Assembly (NCBI GenBank): GCA_945872245.1
Contig: CAMBZB010000023.1
Location: 1 to 35,393, forward strand
Direction of reading: 5' to 3'
Source: Flavobacterium psychrophilum
GTDB taxonomy: Bacteria; Bacteroidota; Bacteroidia; Flavobacteriales; Flavobacteriaceae
Length of the DNA stretch: 35,393 nt
Numbering within the stretch: position 1 is the stretch's first letter; every line of letters starts with the position of its first letter. A program made the position numbers and the translations under genes. A model generated the notes under the pieces. It had not been told where the DNA came from, did not search any database, and was given only the letters and a program-made list of their open reading frames with translations. Positions 1 through 5,804 of this stretch are shown piece by piece.

Positions 1-438
1 GAAGAAGTCAATGGAAAAGAGTATTACTTTATGTCTTTGGATGCGTTTAAAAAACACATCAAAAATGAAGATTTTGTAGAATGGGAAGAAGTATATCGCG
101 ATAATTTTTACGGAACTCTAAAAAGTGAAGTAGAACGCATTTGGGCCAAAGGGAAAAACGTTATTTTTGATATTGACGTTGCCGGAGGTTTGCGAATCAA
201 GCACAAATACCCCGAGGAAACCTTGGCTGTTTTCGTAAAACCACCAAGTGTGGATGAACTTAAAAGACGACTCAAAGAGCGTTCCACTGAAAGTGAAGAA
301 AAAATCAATATGCGTATTGCAAAAGCCCACGTGGAACTGGCCACCGCACCACAATTTGACGTTATTATTAAAAATTATGATTTGGATATCGCTTTAGAAG
401 AAGCCTATCAATTGGTGAAAGAATTTTTGAAGGATTAA
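1..438 (+). CDS. gmk: Guanylate kinase, 5' end cut by the window edge
   Basis: Guanylate kinase phosphorylates GMP to GDP with ATP in the cytosol. The frame is open from base 1, so the gene begins upstream; 145 residues are present of the usual 185-190 or so, and the N-terminal P-loop is missing. Visible family features are the GMP-binding part (NGKEYYFMS, EWEEVYRDNFYGT), the core strand VIFDIDVAGG, the lid-region arginines in LKRRLKERSTES, and the C-terminal helix after FDVIIKNYDLD. The internal ATG at base 31 is not the start, because the residues before it (EEVNGKEYYF) also belong to the family. nadD follows on the same strand after 86 bases, a common flavobacterial pairing, so the two are probably co-transcribed. 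Identification is secure. Confidence 0.95.
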   Translation, partial: EEVNGKEYYFMSLDAFKKHIKNEDFVEWEEVYRDNFYGTLKSEVERIWAKGKNVIFDIDVAGGLRIKHKYPEETLAVFVKPPSVDELKRRLKERSTESEEKINMRIAKAHVELATAPQFDVIIKNYDLDIALEEAYQLVKEFLKD

Positions 439-440
439 AA

Positions 441-524
441 AATTGAAAGATTGAAGAATTGAAATATTCTTCCGCTAATGATAATCTTTAAATAATTTAA
501 TTTTTAAATCTTTAAATTAAATTC
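441..524. repeat. AT-rich degenerate repeat with dyad between gmk and nadD
   Basis: The gap starts with three related units (ATTGAAA, GATTGAA, GAATTGAA) and ends with a run of TTTAA-rich units spaced 7-9 bases apart up to the nadD start codon. AAAGATT at 446-452 is the exact reverse complement of AATCTTT at 483-489, so the transcript can fold. It looks like a degenerate member of the 7-base-period arrays found elsewhere in the window, but its periodicity is less regular. No function is assigned. Confidence 0.45.
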
Positions 525-1148
525 ATGAAAATCGGTCTCTATTTTGGAACATTCAATCCCATTCATATTGGTCACTTAATTATTGCCAATCACTTGGCGG
601 AACATTCAGATTTAGATCAAATTTGGATGGTCGTGACACCACACAATCCGTTAAAAAGTAAACAGACTTTGCTTGATGATTATCAAAGGCTTCAGTTGGT
701 TTTCTTGGCTACGGAAGATTATCCAAAAATCAAACCTTCGGACATTGAGTTCAAGTTGCCACAGCCAAATTATACCGTGAATACATTGGTTTATTTACAG
801 GAAAAATACCCCAAACATATTTTTTCATTAATTATGGGTGAAGATAATTTGAAGTCCTTGCACAAGTGGAAAAATTACGAGGTGATTTTACAAAATCATG
901 AGATTTATGTATATCCTAGAATCTATGCCAAAGCCAAAACAGAAGAAGACCCAAATTTAAAAGGCGACTCGGCGAAGCAAAATCCAACAATTAAAAACAA
1001 TATCAAGATTCATTATGTTGATGCGCCAATTATAGAAATTTCCTCTACTTTTATTCGGGAAAACATCAAAAAAAAGAAGAACGTTAGACCTTTATTACCT
1101 TCAAAAGTTTGGGAATATATCGACCACAATAATTTATATAAAAAATAA
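525..1148 (+). CDS. nadD: Nicotinate-nucleotide adenylyltransferase
   Basis: NadD transfers AMP from ATP to nicotinate mononucleotide, giving deamido-NAD in NAD synthesis. The 207-residue protein has the nucleotidyltransferase signature at the N-terminus, GTFNPIHIGH (residues 8-17), with the two histidines of the HxGH motif, and the C-terminal ISSTFIRENI motif that contacts ATP phosphates. The middle (MGEDNLKSLHKWKNYEVI) matches the substrate-binding region of the family. Length is typical. ATG at 525 directly precedes the signature, so the start is firm. It follows gmk on the same strand and probably shares its transcript. Residues about 140-160 (KAKTEEDPNLKGDSAKQNP) are a low-complexity insertion of the kind that varies between species. 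Confidence 0.95.
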   Translation: MKIGLYFGTFNPIHIGHLIIANHLAEHSDLDQIWMVVTPHNPLKSKQTLLDDYQRLQLVFLATEDYPKIKPSDIEFKLPQPNYTVNTLVYLQEKYPKHIFSLIMGEDNLKSLHKWKNYEVILQNHEIYVYPRIYAKAKTEEDPNLKGDSAKQNPTIKNNIKIHYVDAPIIEISSTFIRENIKKKKNVRPLLPSKVWEYIDHNNLYKK

Positions 1149-1229
1149 AACGCTTTCTTAAGTCCGCCTTCTAACTAAGATATAATTTGATGTGGTTTTA
1201 CTCTCACTTCCATGAATTTAATTTTTACC

Positions 1230-1256
1230 TTGTTAGTAGATTTTTAAGTACTTTTG
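1230..1256 (+). promoter_or_regulatory. Putative gpsA promoter
   Basis: TACTTTTG at 1249-1256 matches the Bacteroidota -7 element TAnnTTTG exactly. TTG at 1230-1232 could serve as the -33 element with a 16-base spacer. The -7 box ends 19 bases before the gpsA start codon, implying a short leader. The call is by motif only. Confidence 0.5.
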
Positions 1257-1275
1257 AAAAAAATTTAATTAAAAA

Positions 1276-2271
1276 ATGACTCAAAAAACAAAATTTTCAG
1301 TAATTGGGGGTGGTAGCTGGGCTACAGCGATTGCTAAAATGCTTTGCGTTAATTTAGAAGAAATCACTTGGTATATGCGAAATGAAGATGCCATTGAGCA
1401 TATAAAAACATACCGCCACAACCCCAATTACATAAGCTCTGTCGAATTTGACACCAAAAAATTAAAACTGACTAGCGATATTAATGAAGCGGTTGCTTAT
1501 GCGGATTATATTATCATTGCAGTTCCCTCGGCGTTTTTGAGCAAAGAATTAGAAAAATTGACCCTGCCGCTAAAAGACAAAGTTATTTTCTCGGCAATCA
1601 AGGGAATTGTTCCTGAAACGAGTTTGATTGTGGGCGAACATTTTAATAAAACCTTCAATATCCCTTTCGAAAATATTGGCGTAATTACGGGTCCTTGCCA
1701 TGCCGAAGAAGTAGCCCTAGAGCGTTTATCATATTTAACAATAGCTTGTGGCGATGCAAAAAAAGCAAAAATAGTGGCTCATAATTTATCTAGTAATTAC
1801 ATTAAAACTAAGATTTCGGATGACATTATAGGTACTGAATATGCCGCGATGCTCAAAAATATTTATGCCATTGCCGCAGGAATCTCTCATGGATTGGGGT
1901 ATGGGGATAATTTTCAATCGGTGTTAATGAGTAATGGTATCCGAGAGATGAAAAAATTTATCAGGAAAGTCCACAAAATGAAGCGTAATATCAATGATTC
2001 GGCTTATTTGGGGGATTTATTGGTGACGGGTTATTCTGTTTTTTCCAGAAATAGAATGTTCGGAAACATGATTGGAAAAGGCTACACCGTAAAATCAGCC
2101 CAGATGGAAATGAGCATGGTTGCCGAAGGGTATTATGCTGCAAAAAGCGCCTATAATCTGAATCTGGGTTATGGAGCTAAAACACCCATTATTGATGCAG
2201 TTTACAGTATTTTATATGAAGGAAAATCTGCAAAAAAAGTTTTTGAAAAACTGACGGAGAAACTGGATTAA
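1276..2271 (+). CDS. gpsA: NAD(P)-dependent glycerol-3-phosphate dehydrogenase
   Basis: GpsA reduces dihydroxyacetone phosphate to sn-glycerol-3-phosphate, the backbone precursor of phospholipids, in the cytosol. The 331 residues fit the family length. The N-terminal Rossmann turn VIGGGSWATAIA (residues 9-20) binds the cofactor. It is followed by the conserved IIAVPS strand, SAIKGIVPE, the GVITGPCHAEEV motif, and the catalytic-domain segment GTEYAAMLKNIYAIAAGI, whose lysine is the expected catalytic residue. DLLVTGYSVFSRNRMFG and the late glutamate-rich AQMEMSMVAEG also fit. Many homologues read GAGSxGTALA at the first motif; here it is GGGSWATAIA, a known variant. It has its own predicted promoter and converges with the small gene ending at 2312. 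Confidence 0.95.
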   Translation: MTQKTKFSVIGGGSWATAIAKMLCVNLEEITWYMRNEDAIEHIKTYRHNPNYISSVEFDTKKLKLTSDINEAVAYADYIIIAVPSAFLSKELEKLTLPLKDKVIFSAIKGIVPETSLIVGEHFNKTFNIPFENIGVITGPCHAEEVALERLSYLTIACGDAKKAKIVAHNLSSNYIKTKISDDIIGTEYAAMLKNIYAIAAGISHGLGYGDNFQSVLMSNGIREMKKFIRKVHKMKRNINDSAYLGDLLVTGYSVFSRNRMFGNMIGKGYTVKSAQMEMSMVAEGYYAAKSAYNLNLGYGAKTPIIDAVYSILYEGKSAKKVFEKLTEKLD

Positions 2272-2311
2272 ACTATTTGTATCATAATGAATGACAAATT
2301 CAGGTGATATT

Positions 2312-2719
2312 TTACCTCACAATCACCCCATCCACAAATAAAATGGGCACTTCCTCGACATAATCTGGAGTGATTGAATTTGCCTTGAAGATGAATTTCC
2401 TATCGTATAACGTATCTCCAATAAAAAAAGTGACCATAAACTCGTTGTTGAGCACCAATACACTTTTCTCCATCATTTCAATTTTCACCACCGAAACGGC
2501 TGGAACTTCGATAAAGGCGTGACGCAAAAGCGAGGTTTTTTTCATCTCGCCATCAATGGTTCCAAAAGCTTTGGAGACAATCATTACGCTTTCGATAAGG
2601 AAATCACTATCATTAATTAAGTAAGCATACCAAACTTTTTCCATAAAGTCGTCGCTCCATTCTTGGACTGCGGCAAGGAAAACATTTTCTACTTCGGGGA
2701 TGATGATGTCTTTTTTCAA
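2312..2719 (-). CDS. Conserved hypothetical protein downstream of pheS
   Basis: I do not assign a function. The 135-residue protein has no signal peptide or membrane segment. It starts with an acidic, helix-like half (EVENVFLAAVQEWSDDFMEKVWYAYLIND) and ends with several beta-strand-like stretches (VVKIEMMEKSVLVLNNEFMVTFFIGDTLYDRKFIF), suggesting a small compact cytosolic alpha/beta protein. It lies 50 bases after pheS on the same strand, so it is probably read from the pheS transcript. It looks like a protein confined to Flavobacteriia, which is recollection, not a search result. Its 3' end faces gpsA with a 40-base gap that has no convincing terminator. Confidence 0.75.
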   Translation of the reverse strand: MKKDIIIPEVENVFLAAVQEWSDDFMEKVWYAYLINDSDFLIESVMIVSKAFGTIDGEMKKTSLLRHAFIEVPAVSVVKIEMMEKSVLVLNNEFMVTFFIGDTLYDRKFIFKANSITPDYVEEVPILFVDGVIVR

Positions 2720-2769
2720 TAGAGAGGCGATTATTGATAATTATGAGACTGCTTAGTTCCTCGCAAAGA

Positions 2770-3795
2770 CTAAATTGATGCTTTGAATTGCTCTAAGAAA
2801 CGAACGTCATTTTCGTAGAACATACGGATATCGCCGATTTGGTACAACAACATGGCGATTCTTTCGATTCCCATCCCAAAAGCAAAACCCGTGTATTCTT
2901 CTGGATTGATGTTGCAATTTTTCAGAACATTTGGGTCAACCATTCCGCACCCACCTATTTCTAACCAACCGGTTCCTTTGGTAATGCGGTAATCCGTTTC
3001 GGTTTTTAGTCCCCAGTAAATATCTATTTCGGCACTTGGTTCGGTAAATGGGAAATAAGAAGGGCGAAGGCGGATTTTTGATTTTCCAAACATTTCTTTG
3101 GTGAAATACAAAAGCGTTTGTTTCAAATCGGCAAAAGAAACGTCCTTGTCAATATACAAACCTTCGACTTGGTGGAAAATACAGTGCGAACGCGAGGAAA
3201 CAGCTTCGTTTCGGAAAACTCTTCCTGGCGAAATCGTCCTGATAGGGGGCTTATTGTTTTCCATATAGCGCACTTGTACGGATGAAGTGTGGGTGCGCAA
3301 CAAAATATCGGGATTGGTTTGGATAAAAAACGTGTCCTGCATATCACGTGCCGGATGGTATTCCGGAAGGTTTAATGCGGTAAAATTATGCCAATCGTCT
3401 TCAATTTCAGGCCCCTCGGAAACGTTGAAACCTACATTTGAAAAGATGTCGATAATTTGGTTTTTTACTATTGATATTGGATGACGAGAGCCTATGATTA
3501 CTGGCTCTGCAGAGCGAGTCAAGTCACCATAAAATCCTTTGATTTCTTCTTTGTTTTCGAGTAATTCCTGAATGGTCTTAACTTTATCTTCGGCAGTAGT
3601 TTTCAACAAATTGATGACTTGTCCAAATTGCTTTTTTTGCTCGTTTGGCACATTCTTGAATTCGGCAAAAAAATCTTTCAAAAGTCCTTTGCTTCCTAGA
3701 AATTTGATTCGGAACGCTTCGAGTTCTGCTGCATTTTGTGTTGAAAAGGCTTGCGCTTCGCCAATATATTCATTTATCTTGTCTATCATTTTCAT
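2770..3795 (-). CDS. pheS: Phenylalanine--tRNA ligase alpha subunit
   Basis: PheS is the catalytic alpha subunit of the alpha2-beta2 class II synthetase that charges tRNA-Phe. The 341 residues are the normal length. The first 90 or so residues are the charged helical arm that binds tRNA. The catalytic core then shows class II motif 1 around SEGPEIEDDWHNFTALN, motif 2 around GRVFRNEAVSSRSH with the HQVEG that follows, and motif 3 GFAFGMGIERIAMLL, which carries the ATP-binding arginine. The beta subunit gene (pheT) is not adjacent, unlike in E. coli but as often seen in Bacteroidota. The start is ATG at 3795; a second ATG two codons later would make little difference. A -7 box sits just upstream. 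Confidence 0.97.
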   Translation of the reverse strand: MKMIDKINEYIGEAQAFSTQNAAELEAFRIKFLGSKGLLKDFFAEFKNVPNEQKKQFGQVINLLKTTAEDKVKTIQELLENKEEIKGFYGDLTRSAEPVIIGSRHPISIVKNQIIDIFSNVGFNVSEGPEIEDDWHNFTALNLPEYHPARDMQDTFFIQTNPDILLRTHTSSVQVRYMENNKPPIRTISPGRVFRNEAVSSRSHCIFHQVEGLYIDKDVSFADLKQTLLYFTKEMFGKSKIRLRPSYFPFTEPSAEIDIYWGLKTETDYRITKGTGWLEIGGCGMVDPNVLKNCNINPEEYTGFAFGMGIERIAMLLYQIGDIRMFYENDVRFLEQFKASI

Positions 3796-3811
3796 CCAAT
3801 AATTGAGAATG

Positions 3812-3819
3812 CAAATTTA
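3812..3819 (-). promoter_or_regulatory. Putative pheS promoter, -7 element
   Basis: Read on the minus strand, 3819 to 3812 is TAAATTTG followed by C, an exact TAnnTTTG match of the frequent TAnnTTTGC form. It ends 16 bases before the pheS ATG. No TTG is found at the expected -33 distance, where the 7-base-period array begins. Confidence 0.45.
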
Positions 3820-3825
3820 GGAAAA

Positions 3826-3860
3826 AGTTAGAAGTTAAAAGTTAGAAGTTGTAAGTATTT
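3826..3860. repeat. Heptad array (AGTTnnn) upstream of pheS
   Basis: Five consecutive 7-base units beginning AGT (AGTTAGA, AGTTAAA, AGTTAGA, AGTTGTA, AGTATTT) fill the short gap between the hypothetical gene at 3888-4244 and the pheS -7 box. The 7-base period is exact across 35 bases. Unlike most other arrays in the window it runs in one orientation only. Confidence 0.7.
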
Positions 3861-3887
3861 CTAAAATTCACAACTAAACACGGAACA

Positions 3888-4244
3888 CTAAAAAATAAGT
3901 TCTTTTTCCAAAAAATAATTGACAATGGCTTCTTTCATTAAAACGGATTGTTCTCCCGCTTTTAGTGCCGGTAATTCCTCTTTTACTTTATAATGTGGCC
4001 ATCCCTCTTCGTCGAAAAATTCGAATTCATAAAATCCATAAGGCTCTAATAATCGGCAAATTGCGATGTGCATCAGGTTTAGTTTTTCATCTTTCTCGTA
4101 GGTTTGATGTACTTTCCCTAGTTCTTGCACACCAATTAAATAAATTATGGCATCAAGATCTAAGTCTTCTCCTTGCGAAAACTGATCTGAAAGTAGGTTG
4201 ACAAGCTGTTCCCAGCGTTCTTTAAGTTGAATATCTCTTGACAT
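3888..4244 (-). CDS. Conserved hypothetical protein, acidic, 118 residues
   Basis: I do not recognise a named function. It is an acidic cytosolic protein without signal peptide or membrane segment. Visible blocks are LKERWEQLVNLLSDQF, then LDLDAIIYLIGVQELGKVHQTYEKDEKLNLMHIAICRLLEPYGFYEF, then a C-terminal helix MKEAIVNYFLEKELIF, so it is mostly helical with one aromatic-rich turn (FYEFEFFDEEGWPHY). It looks like a protein conserved among flavobacteria upstream of pheS, by recollection only. It is read from a minus-strand -7 box at 4336-4329, with a leader of about 85 bases that contains a heptad palindrome. It lies 92 bases before pheS, which has its own -7 box. Confidence 0.75.
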   Translation of the reverse strand: MSRDIQLKERWEQLVNLLSDQFSQGEDLDLDAIIYLIGVQELGKVHQTYEKDEKLNLMHIAICRLLEPYGFYEFEFFDEEGWPHYKVKEELPALKAGEQSVLMKEAIVNYFLEKELIF

Positions 4245-4254
4245 TAAAAATTTA

Positions 4255-4308
4255 GATTTTAGATTGCAGATTTTAGATTCAGACTTTTTAATCTAAAGTC
4301 TAAAATCT
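4255..4308. repeat. Heptad palindrome in a divergent intergenic region
   Basis: Units GATTTTA, GATTGCA, GATTTTA and GATTCA(GA) run from 4255 and are followed by the opposite-orientation units TAAAGTC and TAAAATC up to 4307. AGACTTT (4281-4287) pairs perfectly with AAAGTCT (4295-4301) around a 7-base loop, and AGATTTT (4268-4274) pairs with AAAATCT (4302-4308). The whole stretch lies in the predicted leader of the 118-residue gene. Confidence 0.75.
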
Positions 4309-4328
4309 TAACTTTAAAATTACTCGTG

Positions 4329-4336
4329 CAAAGATA
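4329..4336 (-). promoter_or_regulatory. Putative promoter of the 118-residue gene, -7 element
   Basis: On the minus strand 4336 to 4329 reads TATCTTTG followed by C, an exact TAnnTTTG match. No clear -33 TTG is present. It lies only 15 bases from the plus-strand -7 box of cvpA, so the two start signals would be back to back. Confidence 0.4.
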
Positions 4337-4351
4337 CCAACATAATTCTTT

Positions 4352-4359
4352 TATATTTG
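4352..4359 (+). promoter_or_regulatory. Putative cvpA promoter, -7 element
   Basis: TATATTTG at 4352-4359, followed by C, is an exact match to TAnnTTTG. It lies 32 bases before the ATG at 4392 and inside the longer reading frame that begins at 4326, which argues that 4392 is the true start. Confidence 0.5.
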
Positions 4360-4391
4360 CTCTTTATTCTTTTCTCATTATTTCTGATTAT

Positions 4392-4895
4392 ATGAGTTTT
4401 TTAGATATTGTTCTTGGAAGTTTGCTTGCCTTTGGTTTGTACAAAGGCATAAAAAATGGTCTTTTTGTGGAGTTGGCTTCACTAATTTATTTGCTTTTAG
4501 GGATTTACTTTGCCGTAAAATTTTCTTCTTTTGTAAAAGAAATACTTTCTGGTTTTGTGCATTGGAATCCAAAAACAATCCAAATTGCAGCTTTTATAGT
4601 CACATTCGTTTTGGTAATTATCGCAATTTCTTTATTGGCAAAATTCTTAACTCGAATGGCCAGTTTTGCCTATTTAGGCTGGCTTAACAAAGCTGGGGGC
4701 GGTTTTTTCAGAATATTAAAAACGATATTAATTGTAAGTATCTTTTTAAATTTTTTCGAAAAGATAAATTACAATAATTTTCTGGCTAAAAAGGAAACTT
4801 TAGACAAATCACTTTTTTATCGTCCAATACAAAAAACGGCCGGATTCATGTACCCTTCTATTGAAAAATGGTATGAAGACTTGAAGAAGAAATAA
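4392..4895 (+). CDS. CvpA family inner-membrane protein
   Basis: CvpA-family proteins are four-helix inner-membrane proteins; in E. coli the founder is needed for colicin V production, and the wider role concerns envelope or bile-salt resistance. From ATG 4392 the protein has 167 residues, starting MSFLDIVLGSLLAFGLYKGIKNG, the typical family opening with the charged GxKNG turn. Hydrophobic segments lie near residues 3-19, 27-47, 64-86 and 103-122, with the conserved glycine-rich turn LGWLNKAGGG before the last. The frame is open upstream to an ATG at 4326, but that version adds 22 atypical residues and begins before the predicted promoter. The gene converges with batE over a gap filled by a heptad palindrome. 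Confidence 0.85.
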   Translation: MSFLDIVLGSLLAFGLYKGIKNGLFVELASLIYLLLGIYFAVKFSSFVKEILSGFVHWNPKTIQIAAFIVTFVLVIIAISLLAKFLTRMASFAYLGWLNKAGGGFFRILKTILIVSIFLNFFEKINYNNFLAKKETLDKSLFYRPIQKTAGFMYPSIEKWYEDLKKK

Positions 4896-4898
4896 GCA

Positions 4899-4980
4899 GG
4901 TTTCAGATGGCAAATTTCAGTTTACGAAGTTTAGAGTCTTGTTGCTGCTATCTGAAATCTACCACCTGAAACCTGAAGTC
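4899..4980. repeat. Heptad inverted repeat between convergent cvpA and batE
   Basis: The 22 bases at 4899-4920 and the reverse complement of 4952-4973 agree at 19 of 22 positions, around a 31-base loop. On the plus strand the first arm splits into 7-base units GGTTTCA, GATGGCA, AATTTCA, GTTTACG. On the minus strand, reading from 4980, the second arm splits into GACTTCA, GGTTTCA, GGTGGTA, GATTTCA, GATAGCA. It could act as a bidirectional stop between converging genes, but neither side has a T tract, so it is not a classical terminator. Confidence 0.75.
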
Positions 4981-5726
4981 TATTTCACTTCCTTAATTGC
5001 AGTTTTCTCAATCCAGCCTTCGGTTCCGTCAGTTAACTGAATTTTTTTCCAATTACTTAATGTTTCTTGCACCAAAACTTTGGTTCCTTCGTGCAAACTA
5101 AAAACGGTAGGACTAGCCTTTTGTGGTTCGCTTTTTACTTCGGCTGTTTCCTCGAAAACGATGGCTGGTTTTTCATTTTCATAATCATTTTTCTCTGAGA
5201 TTGCGGTCGAAACACTAATCAATAACAATACAACTAGTACAAACATTCCAAAGAAAAAAAACCGTTTGTAAAAGGCGATTTGCGAAAAATAATAACCCAT
5301 AAAAAATAAAAGAAATAGGGTAGATAATAGCACTGAAATCCATGCCCAAGTATTGTAATGAAAGACGGCAGTGAAATTATGAATCAGTTTGGAAAAGCCT
5401 ACTTTTGGGATGTCTTTTACTTCATCAATAGTTAATTTTTGGGCGAATTTCAAATTGTTTTGTATTTCACGATCATTTGGATGGAGCAATAATGCTTTTT
5501 CATAATTGTAAATGGCAGGAGCCACTTTATTCAACTTATAATAGCAATTCCCTAGATTAAAATACAGTTCGGATGAATGTTCTTTGGTTTTTAAAACGCT
5601 TTCATAGGCAGTTACAGCTTGTTCGTATTTTCCTTTTTGGTACAAAGCATTCCCTTTATCAAAGCCGTTTTGGGCAAAGAAAACTTGGGTTGTCAGTAGA
5701 AATATAAAAATTATCTTTTTCATCAT
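4980..5726 (-). CDS. batE: BatE-like TPR and SH3 membrane protein
   Basis: BatE is the last product of the Bacteroidota aerotolerance (bat) operon; its exact biochemical role is unknown. The 248-residue protein opens with a Sec signal peptide (MMKKIIFIFLLTTQVFFAQ), followed by TPR-like helices at residues 22-105 (FDKGNALYQKGKYEQAVTAY, SELYFNLGNCYYKLN, PAIYNYEKALLLHPND). Two membrane segments lie near 127-147 and 156-177, and an SH3-like domain at about 205-246 ends in LTDGTEGWIEKTAIKEV. This TPR-TM-TM-SH3 order is diagnostic for BatE. The start is one of two adjacent ATGs (5726 or 5723). It follows batD by 78 bases and is the promoter-distal gene of the operon. Confidence 0.88.
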   Translation of the reverse strand: MMKKIIFIFLLTTQVFFAQNGFDKGNALYQKGKYEQAVTAYESVLKTKEHSSELYFNLGNCYYKLNKVAPAIYNYEKALLLHPNDREIQNNLKFAQKLTIDEVKDIPKVGFSKLIHNFTAVFHYNTWAWISVLLSTLFLLFFMGYYFSQIAFYKRFFFFGMFVLVVLLLISVSTAISEKNDYENEKPAIVFEETAEVKSEPQKASPTVFSLHEGTKVLVQETLSNWKKIQLTDGTEGWIEKTAIKEVK

Positions 5727-5737
5727 TTATGTTTTTT

Positions 5738-5798
5738 GGAAGGCAGATAACACGGATTTATTTACCTACATTGCTTGTATACTTTTAATCTGCTTGCC
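5738..5798. repeat. Imperfect inverted repeat between batD and batE
   Basis: The 11 bases at 5738-5748 match the reverse complement of 5788-5798 at 9 of 11 positions, with a 39-base spacer. GCAGAT/ATCTGC is the perfect core. The phrase beginning GGCAGATAACACGGATT resembles dispersed intergenic repeats of Bacteroidota genomes, a recollection and not a search result. It lies in an operon-internal gap. Confidence 0.45.
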
Positions 5799-5804
5799 AT
5801 TTTT

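Noticed and set aside
2302..2322. Possible terminator between gpsA and the convergent hypothetical gene
   Set aside because: Only a 4-base GTGA/TCAC dyad is present and there is no T tract in either direction.
4326..4391. Longer start for the CvpA-like gene
   Set aside because: It would begin before the TATATTTGC promoter box at 4352-4360 and adds residues unlike the family.
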